Origin: Phenylobacterium sp.
Lineage (GTDB): Bacteria; Pseudomonadota; Alphaproteobacteria; Caulobacterales; Caulobacteraceae
Length of the DNA: 33,474 bases
NCBI RefSeq assembly: GCF_030693405.1
Contig: NZ_JAUYAW010000053.1
Location: 1-33,474, forward strand
Direction of reading: 5' to 3'
Program-made: the position numbers and the translations under genes
Shown: positions 1 to 7,153 of the stretch, one piece after another
Position numbering within the stretch: the first letter of the stretch is position 1
Layout: each line of letters opens with the position of its first letter
Notes under the pieces: generated by a model
What the model saw: only the letters and a program-made list of their open reading frames with translations
What the model was told of the DNA's origin: nothing
The model's database searches: none

Positions 1-1569
1 GATAAGCTGCACCACAGGTTCAAGGATCGCCGTCTTGTCATTGAACCGACGGTAGAAAGGCCAGCTGAGATCGGCGCCGACCGTGGCCATGGCCCGGGTT
101 TCAGTCCGGCTGTCATACCCATCCAGCGGCACGTCGCTCAGGCTGTAGGCGTCGGCGCGCAGATTGGCGAACGGCTCAAGGCGAAGCCCGGCCTGGGTGG
201 TGAAGGTGCGACGCCAGTCGGCCTGGGCCACCACACGCCGGCTGTCGAGGCCCGGGACATAGGCCGCCGCGGTGCTGCTGGGTGACAGGTCCCGCTCCAG
301 GGCCACCGCATTGGCCCGCAGGCGAAGACGCCCGCCGGCCAGCCGTACATCGGGGGTCCATCGCCCCTCGATCAGGGGCGCCACGGTAGGGAAGGTGCGG
401 TCGTCATCACCGGGGCGCAGGCCCTGGATGTCGAACGCCGCCAGCGACAGATAGGAGTCCTCATCCTGGCGGATCGCATAGACCTGGGAGATCAGCCGCC
501 GGTCGTCGGCGATATAGGGTCCGCGGGACTGATAGACGTCGCCGATCTCGTATTTGTCGAACAACAGGTCATCAGACGTGCGCTCGGCCGTGAAGCCCCA
601 GTCCCAGTTCTCGTCGATGGCGAAGGCGCCTCGGGCGAGGATGTAGCTGCGTGAGGTCTGGTCCCCGAACTGGCCGGCTGAATCGAAATCCTTGGCGTAG
701 GTGTAGCCACCCCGGAGATCGACCTCGCCGGAATAAAACCGCTTGCGGTAGCGGGCGTTGAGGAAGGGCTCGACCTTGGCGTTGATCTGCGGACTCAGCG
801 TCAGGTCCGAATAATCAGATAAGACAAATAGATACGGCTGTTCGTAGGAGAAGCCGCGACGATCTGAGGCGGAGATGTCCGGCGTCAGAAGCCCCGACTT
901 GCGCTCTGCCTGCGGATCGGGATGCCAGAAGAGCGGCAGGTAGAGAACCGGCGCGCCAAACAGGCGGAACACAGCGTGGCGGTAATAGACCAGCTGGCGC
1001 TCGCGATCCTGCACCACCTTGTCGGCCTGGATCGACCAGGTCGGCGTCTTGGCTTCGCTGTCGGCGCAGATATCGCAGGGTGTGTAGATGGCGCGGTTCA
1101 GCTCGTTGACGTTCTCATTCCGCCGCACGGCGCTGGCGGCGGCGAGCTTCACATTCTGCGGCAGTCGGGCGGCGAAGCCGCGGGCGACGCCGGCGCGCAT
1201 CTGATCGTCCATGACGATCTCACGGGCGAACTCCACGCTGCCGTCAGGATTGATGATCTGCACATTGGAGGCCTCCAGCACGCCCTGGGCCTCGTCATAG
1301 GTCAGGGCGTCGGCCCGCAGATTGCGGCTGTCATAGCGGGCTTCAACGTCGCCGGAGGCCGTCGTGCGCGGCCGGGCGTCGTCTCGCTCGACCGTGTCCG
1401 CCTCAAGATAGATGGCGCCAGGCGTGAGGCCGTCTGAGCCAGACCCCGCGCGCTGCGCCGGTGCATCCTGGGCGAAGGCGGTCCCCGCACACAGGCTCGC
1501 CACCGCAGCCCCCGCCAGGAGGCTGCGCTTGACCGAGGCGAGCGAGGTGCGCCGAGGTGACGTCTTCAA
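1..1569 (-). CDS. lptD: LPS-assembly outer-membrane protein LptD (C-terminus missing)
   Basis: This is the outer-membrane beta-barrel translocon that inserts lipopolysaccharide into the outer leaflet, working with LptE and the LptBFGC machine. The visible 523 residues start with a signal peptide (R-K-S core, hydrophobic stretch, cleavage after A-F-A). An OstA/LptA-like periplasmic domain follows, with an early C-D-I-C pair, and then the barrel. The stretch WSIQADKVVQD and the YLPLFWHPDP motif are typical of alphaproteobacterial LptD, and ILEPVVQL at the edge belongs to the LptD C-terminal domain. There is no ATG at the right place. I chose TTG at 1569 because AAGGGA (1577-1582 on the plus strand) sits seven bases upstream and because it gives a complete signal peptide. 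The gene follows lptG after 59 bases and is probably in the same operon. The end lies beyond position 1. Confidence 0.9.
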   Translation of the reverse strand, partial: MKTSPRRTSLASVKRSLLAGAAVASLCAGTAFAQDAPAQRAGSGSDGLTPGAIYLEADTVERDDARPRTTASGDVEARYDSRNLRADALTYDEAQGVLEASNVQIINPDGSVEFAREIVMDDQMRAGVARGFAARLPQNVKLAAASAVRRNENVNELNRAIYTPCDICADSEAKTPTWSIQADKVVQDRERQLVYYRHAVFRLFGAPVLYLPLFWHPDPQAERKSGLLTPDISASDRRGFSYEQPYLFVLSDYSDLTLSPQINAKVEPFLNARYRKRFYSGEVDLRGGYTYAKDFDSAGQFGDQTSRSYILARGAFAIDENWDWGFTAERTSDDLLFDKYEIGDVYQSRGPYIADDRRLISQVYAIRQDEDSYLSLAAFDIQGLRPGDDDRTFPTVAPLIEGRWTPDVRLAGGRLRLRANAVALERDLSPSSTAAAYVPGLDSRRVVAQADWRRTFTTQAGLRLEPFANLRADAYSLSDVPLDGYDSRTETRAMATVGADLSWPFYRRFNDKTAILEPVVQLI

Positions 1570-1576
1570 ACGTGAA

Positions 1577-1582
1577 TCCCTT
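1577..1582 (-). promoter_or_regulatory. Ribosome binding site that fixes a TTG start of lptD
   Basis: Read on the minus strand, AAGGGA lies seven bases before TTG (1569-1567). No ATG or GTG in this frame gives a full signal peptide, so this site decides the start. Confidence 0.6.
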
Positions 1583-1628
1583 CTTGCCGCGGACCCGAGC
1601 CCAGGGAATAGCGGCGTGGCGGCGTCTT

Positions 1629-2729
1629 TCAACCGTCTTCGGTGTAGCAGAGCAGGGTGAGGCCCGACAGCAGGGCGATCACCGGCGGCGCCCAGGCCGC
1701 GGCGGCCAGGGGAATGATGTCGGCATTGGCCAAGGCGCCGGCGAACTCGTTGAGGAAGAAGAAGACGAAGCCCAGCGCCACGCCCGCGCCCGCCAGACCT
1801 GCCAGTCCGCCAAGCCGCGCCAGTCGAAGGGAGAAGGCGGCCGCCAGGATGGTCATGGCTGCGAACAGCAGCGGCGTGGCCAGAAGCTGCTGGAACCGCA
1901 ACTGATAGCGACTGGCGCTGAAGCCCGCCTGCTCGGTGGTGCGGATCGCCGCCGGCAGGCGCCAGAAGGCGATCGCCTGGGGCGAGGCGAAACGTTCGAG
2001 CGCCGACTCGCTGTCGAGGCTGGAGCGCAGGGAAAGACTTTCGGACCGGACGGAACTCTCACCGGCGGCGGCCTCGCGGACGTCCGTCAGCCGCCAGAAT
2101 CCAGGCAACAGCCGCGCCTCTGCAGCCTCCAGGCGCCGCCTGAACTCCGGCACGCCCGCGTCGTTCTTCTGGTAGATGAACAGGGAGACGCCACGCAGCA
2201 CCACGGTCCCTTCGACGATCTCGCGGTCCTTGGCGTGGATCACGATCTGACTGCGCTCATCCCCTTGCCGTAGCCAGATGTCCTCTGGGGCGTCCACCAG
2301 ATAGTTGTCCATGATCCGGGCGCGCTCGATCCCGAACCGGGCGTTGGACGCCGCCGCCAGAGGGTTGAGCAGGGTGACCGACAGGGCGCCGATGACCGCC
2401 GCGGCCGCCGCAGTTGGCAGGATGAAGCGCCACGCCGACACGCCAGCGGCTCGCATGGCCACCAGCTCGCTGCGTCGATTGAGGCTGACATAGGCGGCCA
2501 TGCAGCCGAACAGGAAGACAAAGGGCAGCAGCACTAGCACCAGGCTGGGGGTGCCGAGCGCGGTCAGGGCGAACAGCTCGGCGACGCTGACCTCGGCCCG
2601 GACGCCGACGGAGCGCGACAGCTCGACAAACTGCACGAGGATGATCACCGCGGTGATCACCGCCAGGGCCACGCCCACGCTCAGCAGGCTGCGCGACAGC
2701 ACATAGGCTTCGATCCGGCCAAACCTCAT
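1629..2729 (-). CDS. lptG: LPS export ABC transporter permease LptG
   Basis: This is one of the two inner-membrane permeases of the LptB2FG transporter, which extracts LPS from the inner membrane and feeds it to LptC-LptA-LptD. The 366-residue protein has the YjgP/YjgQ layout: two N-terminal membrane helices (about residues 12-75), a third near 100-125, a periplasmic jelly-roll region (about 135-265), and three C-terminal helices (about 275-360). The coupling-helix region reads LNRRSELVAMRAAGVS, typical of the family. Its ATG overlaps the stop of lptF by four bases (ATGA), so translation is probably coupled. LptG and LptF are related; I call this one LptG from its position second in the pair and directly before lptD. 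Confidence 0.9.
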   Translation of the reverse strand: MRFGRIEAYVLSRSLLSVGVALAVITAVIILVQFVELSRSVGVRAEVSVAELFALTALGTPSLVLVLLPFVFLFGCMAAYVSLNRRSELVAMRAAGVSAWRFILPTAAAAAVIGALSVTLLNPLAAASNARFGIERARIMDNYLVDAPEDIWLRQGDERSQIVIHAKDREIVEGTVVLRGVSLFIYQKNDAGVPEFRRRLEAAEARLLPGFWRLTDVREAAAGESSVRSESLSLRSSLDSESALERFASPQAIAFWRLPAAIRTTEQAGFSASRYQLRFQQLLATPLLFAAMTILAAAFSLRLARLGGLAGLAGAGVALGFVFFFLNEFAGALANADIIPLAAAAWAPPVIALLSGLTLLCYTEDG

Positions 2730-3868
2730 GCGGGCGCTCCGGCCGGGGCGATGCGGGACGGACGCTTGCGCATGTCGATGAACCGCGACACCCGCTGGCG
2801 GAACACGCTGCGCAGGGCCAGCCCCATGGCGATCAGCGGCACGGCATACTGCAGGGCGTTGAGCCAGACCCCGGATTCCGAAGCGGCCTGAACCACGAAG
2901 CCGAGGATTCGGGTCAACGCCGCAGCTGCGCCGGCCCAGGCGATCCGCCGGCCATAGCCCATGCGGTCATATCCGCCGCCCAGGATGGCCGCCAGGGCCA
3001 GGGCCATGAAGGCGATGTTGTAGAGGGGTGTAGCCAGCCGGGCGTGGCCCTCGGCCAGCATCTCCAGACGATTTCGCCGCTCCCAGTCCTGCTCGAGGTC
3101 GGGGAAGAACAGCTCGTGCAGGTAGCGATCGGACGGCTTGTAGTGGACCAGCTCTTCCGAGGCGACCAGCGGGCCGAGGTCGAAAATGTACTCGTCGAAG
3201 GTCAGATAGTTGAGCACCCCGGTGGCGCTGAATTCCTGCGTCGAGCCCCGCGACATGACCAGGACGGGGGTTCCGCCGCGGGTCGCCATCCGCCCCTCAT
3301 CGGCGGTGTAGGTGGTCGCTGAGCCATCGCTCTCGGCGACGTGGATGAACAGGTTCCCCATCCGGCCGCGGCTGTCGACGCTCTGGGCGTAGACGGTCAG
3401 ACCGGGCGCCGGTTCGGTGAATTCGCCCTCCCGGACCAGGGTGGCGGCGAGGTCCGTCCGCACGTCGAACAGGGTGTTTCGCAGCTCCCGATAGGCGGCC
3501 GGCTGGATGAACAGATTCATGACCAGGGCGAGCAGGGCGATGATCACCGCCAGACGCATGGGCGGCGCGATGACCCGCCAGCGGCTCATGCCGCCAGCGA
3601 AGCAGACCACGAGTTCCTGCTCGCTCTGAAGGCGGTTCAGGGCCACCAGGGCGGCGACGAACAGGGCGAGCGGCAGGACCATGTTGATCAGTTGCGGCAT
3701 GGCCAGCATGGTGATCTTCAGAAAGACGCCGGCGCTCTGGCGCTGATTGATGATGACGTCGAGCGCCGACAGGCTCTGGCTCAGCAGAGCCACAGCGGTG
3801 AGGGCGAGCGTCGCCAGCAGGGTCGGACCCAGCAGCTGGCGAAGCAGATATCGGTCGATCAGGCGCAT
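2726..3868 (-). CDS. lptF: LPS export ABC transporter permease LptF
   Basis: This is the partner permease of LptG in the LptB2FG complex of the inner membrane. The 380-residue protein opens with MRLIDRYLLRQLL and has helices at about residues 12-35, 50-80 and 100-120, a periplasmic domain, and C-terminal helices. The coupling segment LNRLQSEQELVVCFAGGMS is the LptF form. The frame stays open 26 codons further upstream, but the ATG at 3868 begins exactly where the family begins, and the extra residues are charged and unlike a permease N-terminus. It is the first gene of lptF-lptG-lptD and diverges from pepA across 153 bases. The basic C-terminal tail (RKRPSR) is presumably cytoplasmic. Confidence 0.9.
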   Translation of the reverse strand: MRLIDRYLLRQLLGPTLLATLALTAVALLSQSLSALDVIINQRQSAGVFLKITMLAMPQLINMVLPLALFVAALVALNRLQSEQELVVCFAGGMSRWRVIAPPMRLAVIIALLALVMNLFIQPAAYRELRNTLFDVRTDLAATLVREGEFTEPAPGLTVYAQSVDSRGRMGNLFIHVAESDGSATTYTADEGRMATRGGTPVLVMSRGSTQEFSATGVLNYLTFDEYIFDLGPLVASEELVHYKPSDRYLHELFFPDLEQDWERRNRLEMLAEGHARLATPLYNIAFMALALAAILGGGYDRMGYGRRIAWAGAAAALTRILGFVVQAASESGVWLNALQYAVPLIAMGLALRSVFRQRVSRFIDMRKRPSRIAPAGAPA

Positions 3869-3917
3869 GGAAAAAAGGCGTCGCCGGGCTGATTTGGCGC
3901 GCCCTGGGCGCGAAGCT

Positions 3918-3925
3918 GTTCTAAA
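3918..3925 (-). promoter_or_regulatory. Possible -10 element of lptF
   Basis: On the minus strand TTTAGAAC matches six of eight positions of the Caulobacter sigma-73 -10 consensus GCTANAWC, about 50 bases before the lptF ATG. The upstream TTGTGTG is a weak -35 with slightly long spacing. This is a candidate only. Confidence 0.3.
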
Positions 3926-4021
3926 CCATGCGTCGCCGCGCCACACAACCGCCGCAGGTGACGCCAGACTGGGCGTCCTGTCGGTGGAGCGCCTTCAGCT
4001 TTGCTTTGGTTGAGATATCGC

Positions 4022-5506
4022 ATGGACATTCAATTCGTCTCGGCTGCTACGGACATCACCGAGAAGTCGGCCCTGGCCATTATCGTTTTTGAGGGCGCCG
4101 TGCTGACGGGCGCCGCCGCCGACGCCGACAGCCAGACCGCAGGTGTGGTCGGCCGCGCCCTGGCGCAAGGCCGCTTCACCGGCGCCAAGGGCCAGATCCT
4201 CGATCTGGCCGCGCCGGCTGGACATTCCGCCGGGCGACTGCTCCTGGTCGGGGCCGGCAAGCGCGAGGCCTTCGACGCTGTGGGCGCCGAACACGCTGCG
4301 GCCAGCGCCTATGGCGCGGTCAAGCTGTCGGGGCTCACGACCCTGCGGATCGCCTTCGCCGACGACGGCGCCGCCCAGCCGGAACGCGCCGCCCTTGGGG
4401 TGCGCCTGGCCTCATATCGGTTCGACCGCTACCGGACCAAGGAACCGGCCGACAAGAAGCCCTCCATCGTGAAGGCTGAGATCGTCTGCGCCGATGTGGA
4501 GGCCGCCAAGGCCGCGTTCGCCGCTCAGTCGGCCCTGGCCGACGCCATCGCGTTCGCCCGTGATCTGGTTTCTGAGCCGCCGAATGTCCTCTATCCGGCG
4601 GAATTCGCCCGGCGCGTGAAGGGGCTCGAAAGCCTCGGCCTGGAGGTCGAAATCCTCGGCGAGGCCGAGATGGAGAAGCTCGGCATGGGCTCGCTGCTCG
4701 GCGTCGGCCGCGGCAGCGCCAAGGACAGCCAGCTGGCCATCATGCGCTGGAACGGCGCCGCTGATCCCACCGCCCAGCCGGTCGCTTTTGTGGGCAAGGG
4801 TGTCTGCTTCGACACCGGCGGCATCTCGATCAAGCCGGCCGACGGCATGGAGGACATGAAGTGGGACATGGGCGGCGCCGCCGCGGTGGCCGGTCTCATG
4901 CACGTGCTGGCCGGCCGCAAGGCCAACGTCAACGCCGTAGGCATTCTGGGTCTTGTTGAGAACATGCCGGATGGCGACGCCCAGCGTCCTGGCGACGTGG
5001 TGACCAGCATGTCGGGCCAGACCATCGAGATCATCAATACCGACGCCGAAGGCCGCCTCGTGCTGGCCGACGCCCTCTGGTACTGCCAGGACCGCTTCAA
5101 GCCCAAGTTCATGGTCGATCTGGCCACCCTCACGGGCGCGATCATCATCAGCCTCGGCAACGACTATGCCGGCGTCTTCTCCAACAATGACGAACTGGCC
5201 GACAATCTGCTGGCCGCCTCCAAGGCCGAGGCCGAGCCCCTGTGGCGCATGCCGCTGCCGGCCGCCTACGACAAGCAAATCGACAGCATAATCGCTGACA
5301 TGAAGAACACCGGCGGTCGGCCGGGGGGCTCGATCACCGCGGCCCTGTTCCTGCAGCGCTTCGTCAACGGGCTGCCCTGGGCGCACATGGACATCGCCTC
5401 CACCGCCTGGAAGAAGCCCTCCAGCGTTCCCACCATCCCTGAAGGCGCCACCGGTTACGGTGTGCGGCTGCTGAACCGCATGGTGGCCGACAAGTACGAG
5501 GGCTGA
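4022..5506 (+). CDS. pepA: Leucyl aminopeptidase (M17 family, cytosol aminopeptidase)
   Basis: This enzyme removes N-terminal amino acids from peptides in the cytoplasm using two metal ions. The 494-residue protein has the variable N-terminal domain (about 1-175) and the M17 catalytic domain. The diagnostic signature NTDAEGRL is at residues 339-346. Metal and substrate residues K259, D264, K271, D282, D341 and E343 are in place around [15 protein letters not shown]. In some bacteria PepA also binds DNA; nothing here tests that. A TTG seven codons upstream is in frame, but the ATG gives the usual N-terminus. Its stop TGA shares one base with an ATG of the next frame, and it heads a four-gene operon with a hydrolase, holC and a lipoprotein. 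Confidence 0.95.
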   Translation: MDIQFVSAATDITEKSALAIIVFEGAVLTGAAADADSQTAGVVGRALAQGRFTGAKGQILDLAAPAGHSAGRLLLVGAGKREAFDAVGAEHAAASAYGAVKLSGLTTLRIAFADDGAAQPERAALGVRLASYRFDRYRTKEPADKKPSIVKAEIVCADVEAAKAAFAAQSALADAIAFARDLVSEPPNVLYPAEFARRVKGLESLGLEVEILGEAEMEKLGMGSLLGVGRGSAKDSQLAIMRWNGAADPTAQPVAFVGKGVCFDTGGISIKPADGMEDMKWDMGGAAAVAGLMHVLAGRKANVNAVGILGLVENMPDGDAQRPGDVVTSMSGQTIEIINTDAEGRLVLADALWYCQDRFKPKFMVDLATLTGAIIISLGNDYAGVFSNNDELADNLLAASKAEAEPLWRMPLPAAYDKQIDSIIADMKNTGGRPGGSITAALFLQRFVNGLPWAHMDIASTAWKKPSSVPTIPEGATGYGVRLLNRMVADKYEG

Positions 5507-5535
5507 TGCCCGTCGGTGGAGAGGGAGGACGCGCG

Positions 5536-6237
5536 GTGCGGTACGTCCTGCTGCACAGTCCCTTGCTCGGCCCGCTGACCTGGCAGGCTGTCGCAGAGGA
5601 TCTGCGCGCCCGTGGCGCTCAGGCTGAGGCGCCGGCCTGGCGGCCGCTGACGCAGGTTGCGGGCGGCTTCTATCGAAGTCTGGCCACCGAGCTGGCCCAG
5701 GCCGTCGATGTCGCCGGGACCGGACCCGTCACTCTGGTGGCGCACAGTGGCGCCGGCGCGCTGGTTCCGGCCCTGGTCGGGGCCCTGTCCACCCCTGTGG
5801 CGGCGACCATCCTGGTGGATGCAATCCTGCCTCATCCAGGGCGGAGCTGGTTCGACACTGCGCCACCGGCCCTGCGACAGGAGCTGACGCTCGCCTCGCA
5901 AGGCGGCGAGCTGCCCTCTTGGGATGGCTGGTGGCCCCCCGGTGCGCTGGAGCGGCTCGTGCCCGACCCGAGGCTGCGCGCGGCCCTGGTGGGCGAGCTT
6001 GATCCTCTTCCGCTCGCCTTTTTCGAAGAGATCGCTCCCCTTGGCGAGCTTCACGGGGCAGGGGCCTATCTTCAGCTTAGCGGCGCCTATGAGGACCAGG
6101 CCCAGGCGGCGCGGGCGCGGGGGTGGCGGGCGCGTAGGCTGCAGCTGAACCATCTGTCGCCCTTGACGGCCCCCCGGGAAGTGGCGGCCTCGATCCACGC
6201 CCTGGGCCTGGACCCCACGGAGCCAGGCCGTGGCTGA
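5536..6237 (+). CDS. Alpha/beta hydrolase-fold protein of unknown substrate
   Basis: This is a small cytoplasmic alpha/beta hydrolase of 233 residues. The first strand runs straight into LLHSPLLGP. The nucleophile elbow is V-A-H-S-G-A-G (Ser71), and likely partners are Asp95 in LVDAILP and His206 in LNHLSPLTAP. The elbow has His-Ser-Gly where many hydrolases have G-x-S-x-G, so activity is plausible but the substrate cannot be read. I chose GTG at 5536 because a strong GAGGGAGGA (5521-5529) lies six bases upstream. An in-frame ATG at 5506, overlapping the pepA stop, would add ten glycine-rich residues and is the alternative. It lies between pepA and holC, which are often direct neighbours in Proteobacteria. 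Confidence 0.75.
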   Translation: MRYVLLHSPLLGPLTWQAVAEDLRARGAQAEAPAWRPLTQVAGGFYRSLATELAQAVDVAGTGPVTLVAHSGAGALVPALVGALSTPVAATILVDAILPHPGRSWFDTAPPALRQELTLASQGGELPSWDGWWPPGALERLVPDPRLRAALVGELDPLPLAFFEEIAPLGELHGAGAYLQLSGAYEDQAQAARARGWRARRLQLNHLSPLTAPREVAASIHALGLDPTEPGRG

Positions 6238-6688
6238 AGCGCCGTGCGAGGTGTGGTTCTACCACATGGAGCGGTCCAGCCTCGAACAGGTGCTGCCTGA
6301 CCTGCTGGAGCGCACCCTGGCCCGGAACTGGAAGGCGCTGGTCCGTTCGCGGCTCTCTGATCGCCTTGAGCACCTGGACACCCATCTCTGGACTTACCGG
6401 GATGACAGTTTCCTGGCGCACGGTCTGGTGGATGAGCCGCATGCGGCCCATCAGCCGGTTCTCCTTACCCTCGCCATGGACAATCCGAACGGCGCAGATG
6501 TTGTCTTCCTGCTGGACGGCGCCGAAGCCGGTCCCCTTGACGGCTTCACCCGTTGCGTCGTCCTGTTCGATGGTCGAGATGAGGCCGCCCTCGCCACAGC
6601 ACGGGCGCAATGGCGTGCGATCAAGGCCACCGGGCTGCCGGTGAGTTACTGGAAGCAAATGGCCCGCGGTTGGGAGAAACAGGCATGA
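6230..6688 (+). CDS. holC: DNA polymerase III chi subunit
   Basis: HolC (chi) is part of the clamp-loader complex and links DNA polymerase III to single-strand binding protein. The 152-residue protein has the chi fold pattern: VWFYHMERSSLEQVLPDLLE at the start, an LDTHLWTYRDDSFLAHG core, a helper strand VLLT, and VVFLLDGAEAG near the middle. The start is a GTG that overlaps the end of the hydrolase gene by eight bases. Its own stop overlaps the ATG of the lipoprotein gene by four bases, so translation of all four genes is likely coupled. The position after pepA is the classical chi context. Confidence 0.92.
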   Translation: MAEAPCEVWFYHMERSSLEQVLPDLLERTLARNWKALVRSRLSDRLEHLDTHLWTYRDDSFLAHGLVDEPHAAHQPVLLTLAMDNPNGADVVFLLDGAEAGPLDGFTRCVVLFDGRDEAALATARAQWRAIKATGLPVSYWKQMARGWEKQA

Positions 6689-7008
6689 CACGCACGCTCG
6701 CACTCACCCTTGGAGCCAGCCTGCTGCTGTTGGGCGCCTGCGCCAGCGAGCCGGCCGGGCCGCCTCCCGTGGCCGAACGTCCGACCTCGCCGCGTCCAGA
6801 CCCGGCGCCTGCGGCCGACCAATGCGGCGCAGCGCAGGCCCAGCGCCTGGTTGGGCGTAACCGCAGCGAGATTCCGGTGCCGGTAAATCCGGGGCTTCAG
6901 CGGGTAGCCTGCACCACCTGCCCGGTGACCATGGACTTTCATCCCCGCCGCCTGAACTTCTTCTACGACGCCGATACCGGGATCATCAAAGAGGTCCGCT
7001 GCGGCTGA
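6685..7008 (+). CDS. Lipoprotein with a peptidase inhibitor I78-type domain
   Basis: A 107-residue protein with a lipoprotein signal peptide: T-R-T at the start, a leucine-rich core, and the lipobox L-G-A-C with lipidated Cys19. A proline-rich linker (about 22-45) follows. The rest matches the I78 inhibitor pattern: C47 with an LVG turn, then VTMDFHPRRLNFFYD and a closing EVRCG (C106). I78 members are small serine-protease inhibitors, often periplasmic or secreted. Unusual here is C-T-T-C (76-79) just before V-T-M-D, where I expect a Pro-Gly turn. Alanine after Cys19 suggests outer-membrane sorting by the E. coli rule. ATG at 6685 overlaps the holC stop by four bases and follows GGGAG. The inhibitor role is inferred from the family only. 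Confidence 0.75.
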   Translation: MTRTLALTLGASLLLLGACASEPAGPPPVAERPTSPRPDPAPAADQCGAAQAQRLVGRNRSEIPVPVNPGLQRVACTTCPVTMDFHPRRLNFFYDADTGIIKEVRCG

Positions 7009-7032
7009 CGGGCCGAGCGGGGGGCTGTCGGC

Positions 7033-7140
7033 TCATCTCCGAGGTGGGCGGCGCATCCAGCGGGCGATGATGGCGAACGCCGCAGGCGCGACCAGCACGG
7101 CGGCGAGCAGCAGATAGATAAGGCGCGCCCAATCCGGCAT
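7033..7140 (-). CDS. Small single-pass membrane protein, 35 residues
   Basis: This frame runs from ATG at 7140 to TGA at 7033. The protein has a short start (MPDWAR), one hydrophobic helix at about residues 7-26, and a strongly basic tail (RWMRRPPRR), which predicts a cytoplasmic C-terminus. A strong ribosome binding site, GGAGGA, lies six bases before the ATG, and the start is 13 bases after the stop of the hybrid kinase gene, so it is very likely co-transcribed with it. I do not recognise a family. The tight spacing and good ribosome site argue for a real gene; the shortness argues for caution. It could anchor or modulate the kinase, which has no membrane segment of its own, but that is inference. 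Confidence 0.6.
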   Translation of the reverse strand: MPDWARLIYLLLAAVLVAPAAFAIIARWMRRPPRR

Positions 7141-7153
7141 CGCTGGTCCTCCG

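Noticed and set aside
4412..5386. 324-codon minus-strand open frame
   Set aside because: Shadow of pepA, rich in His and Gly, without any domain.
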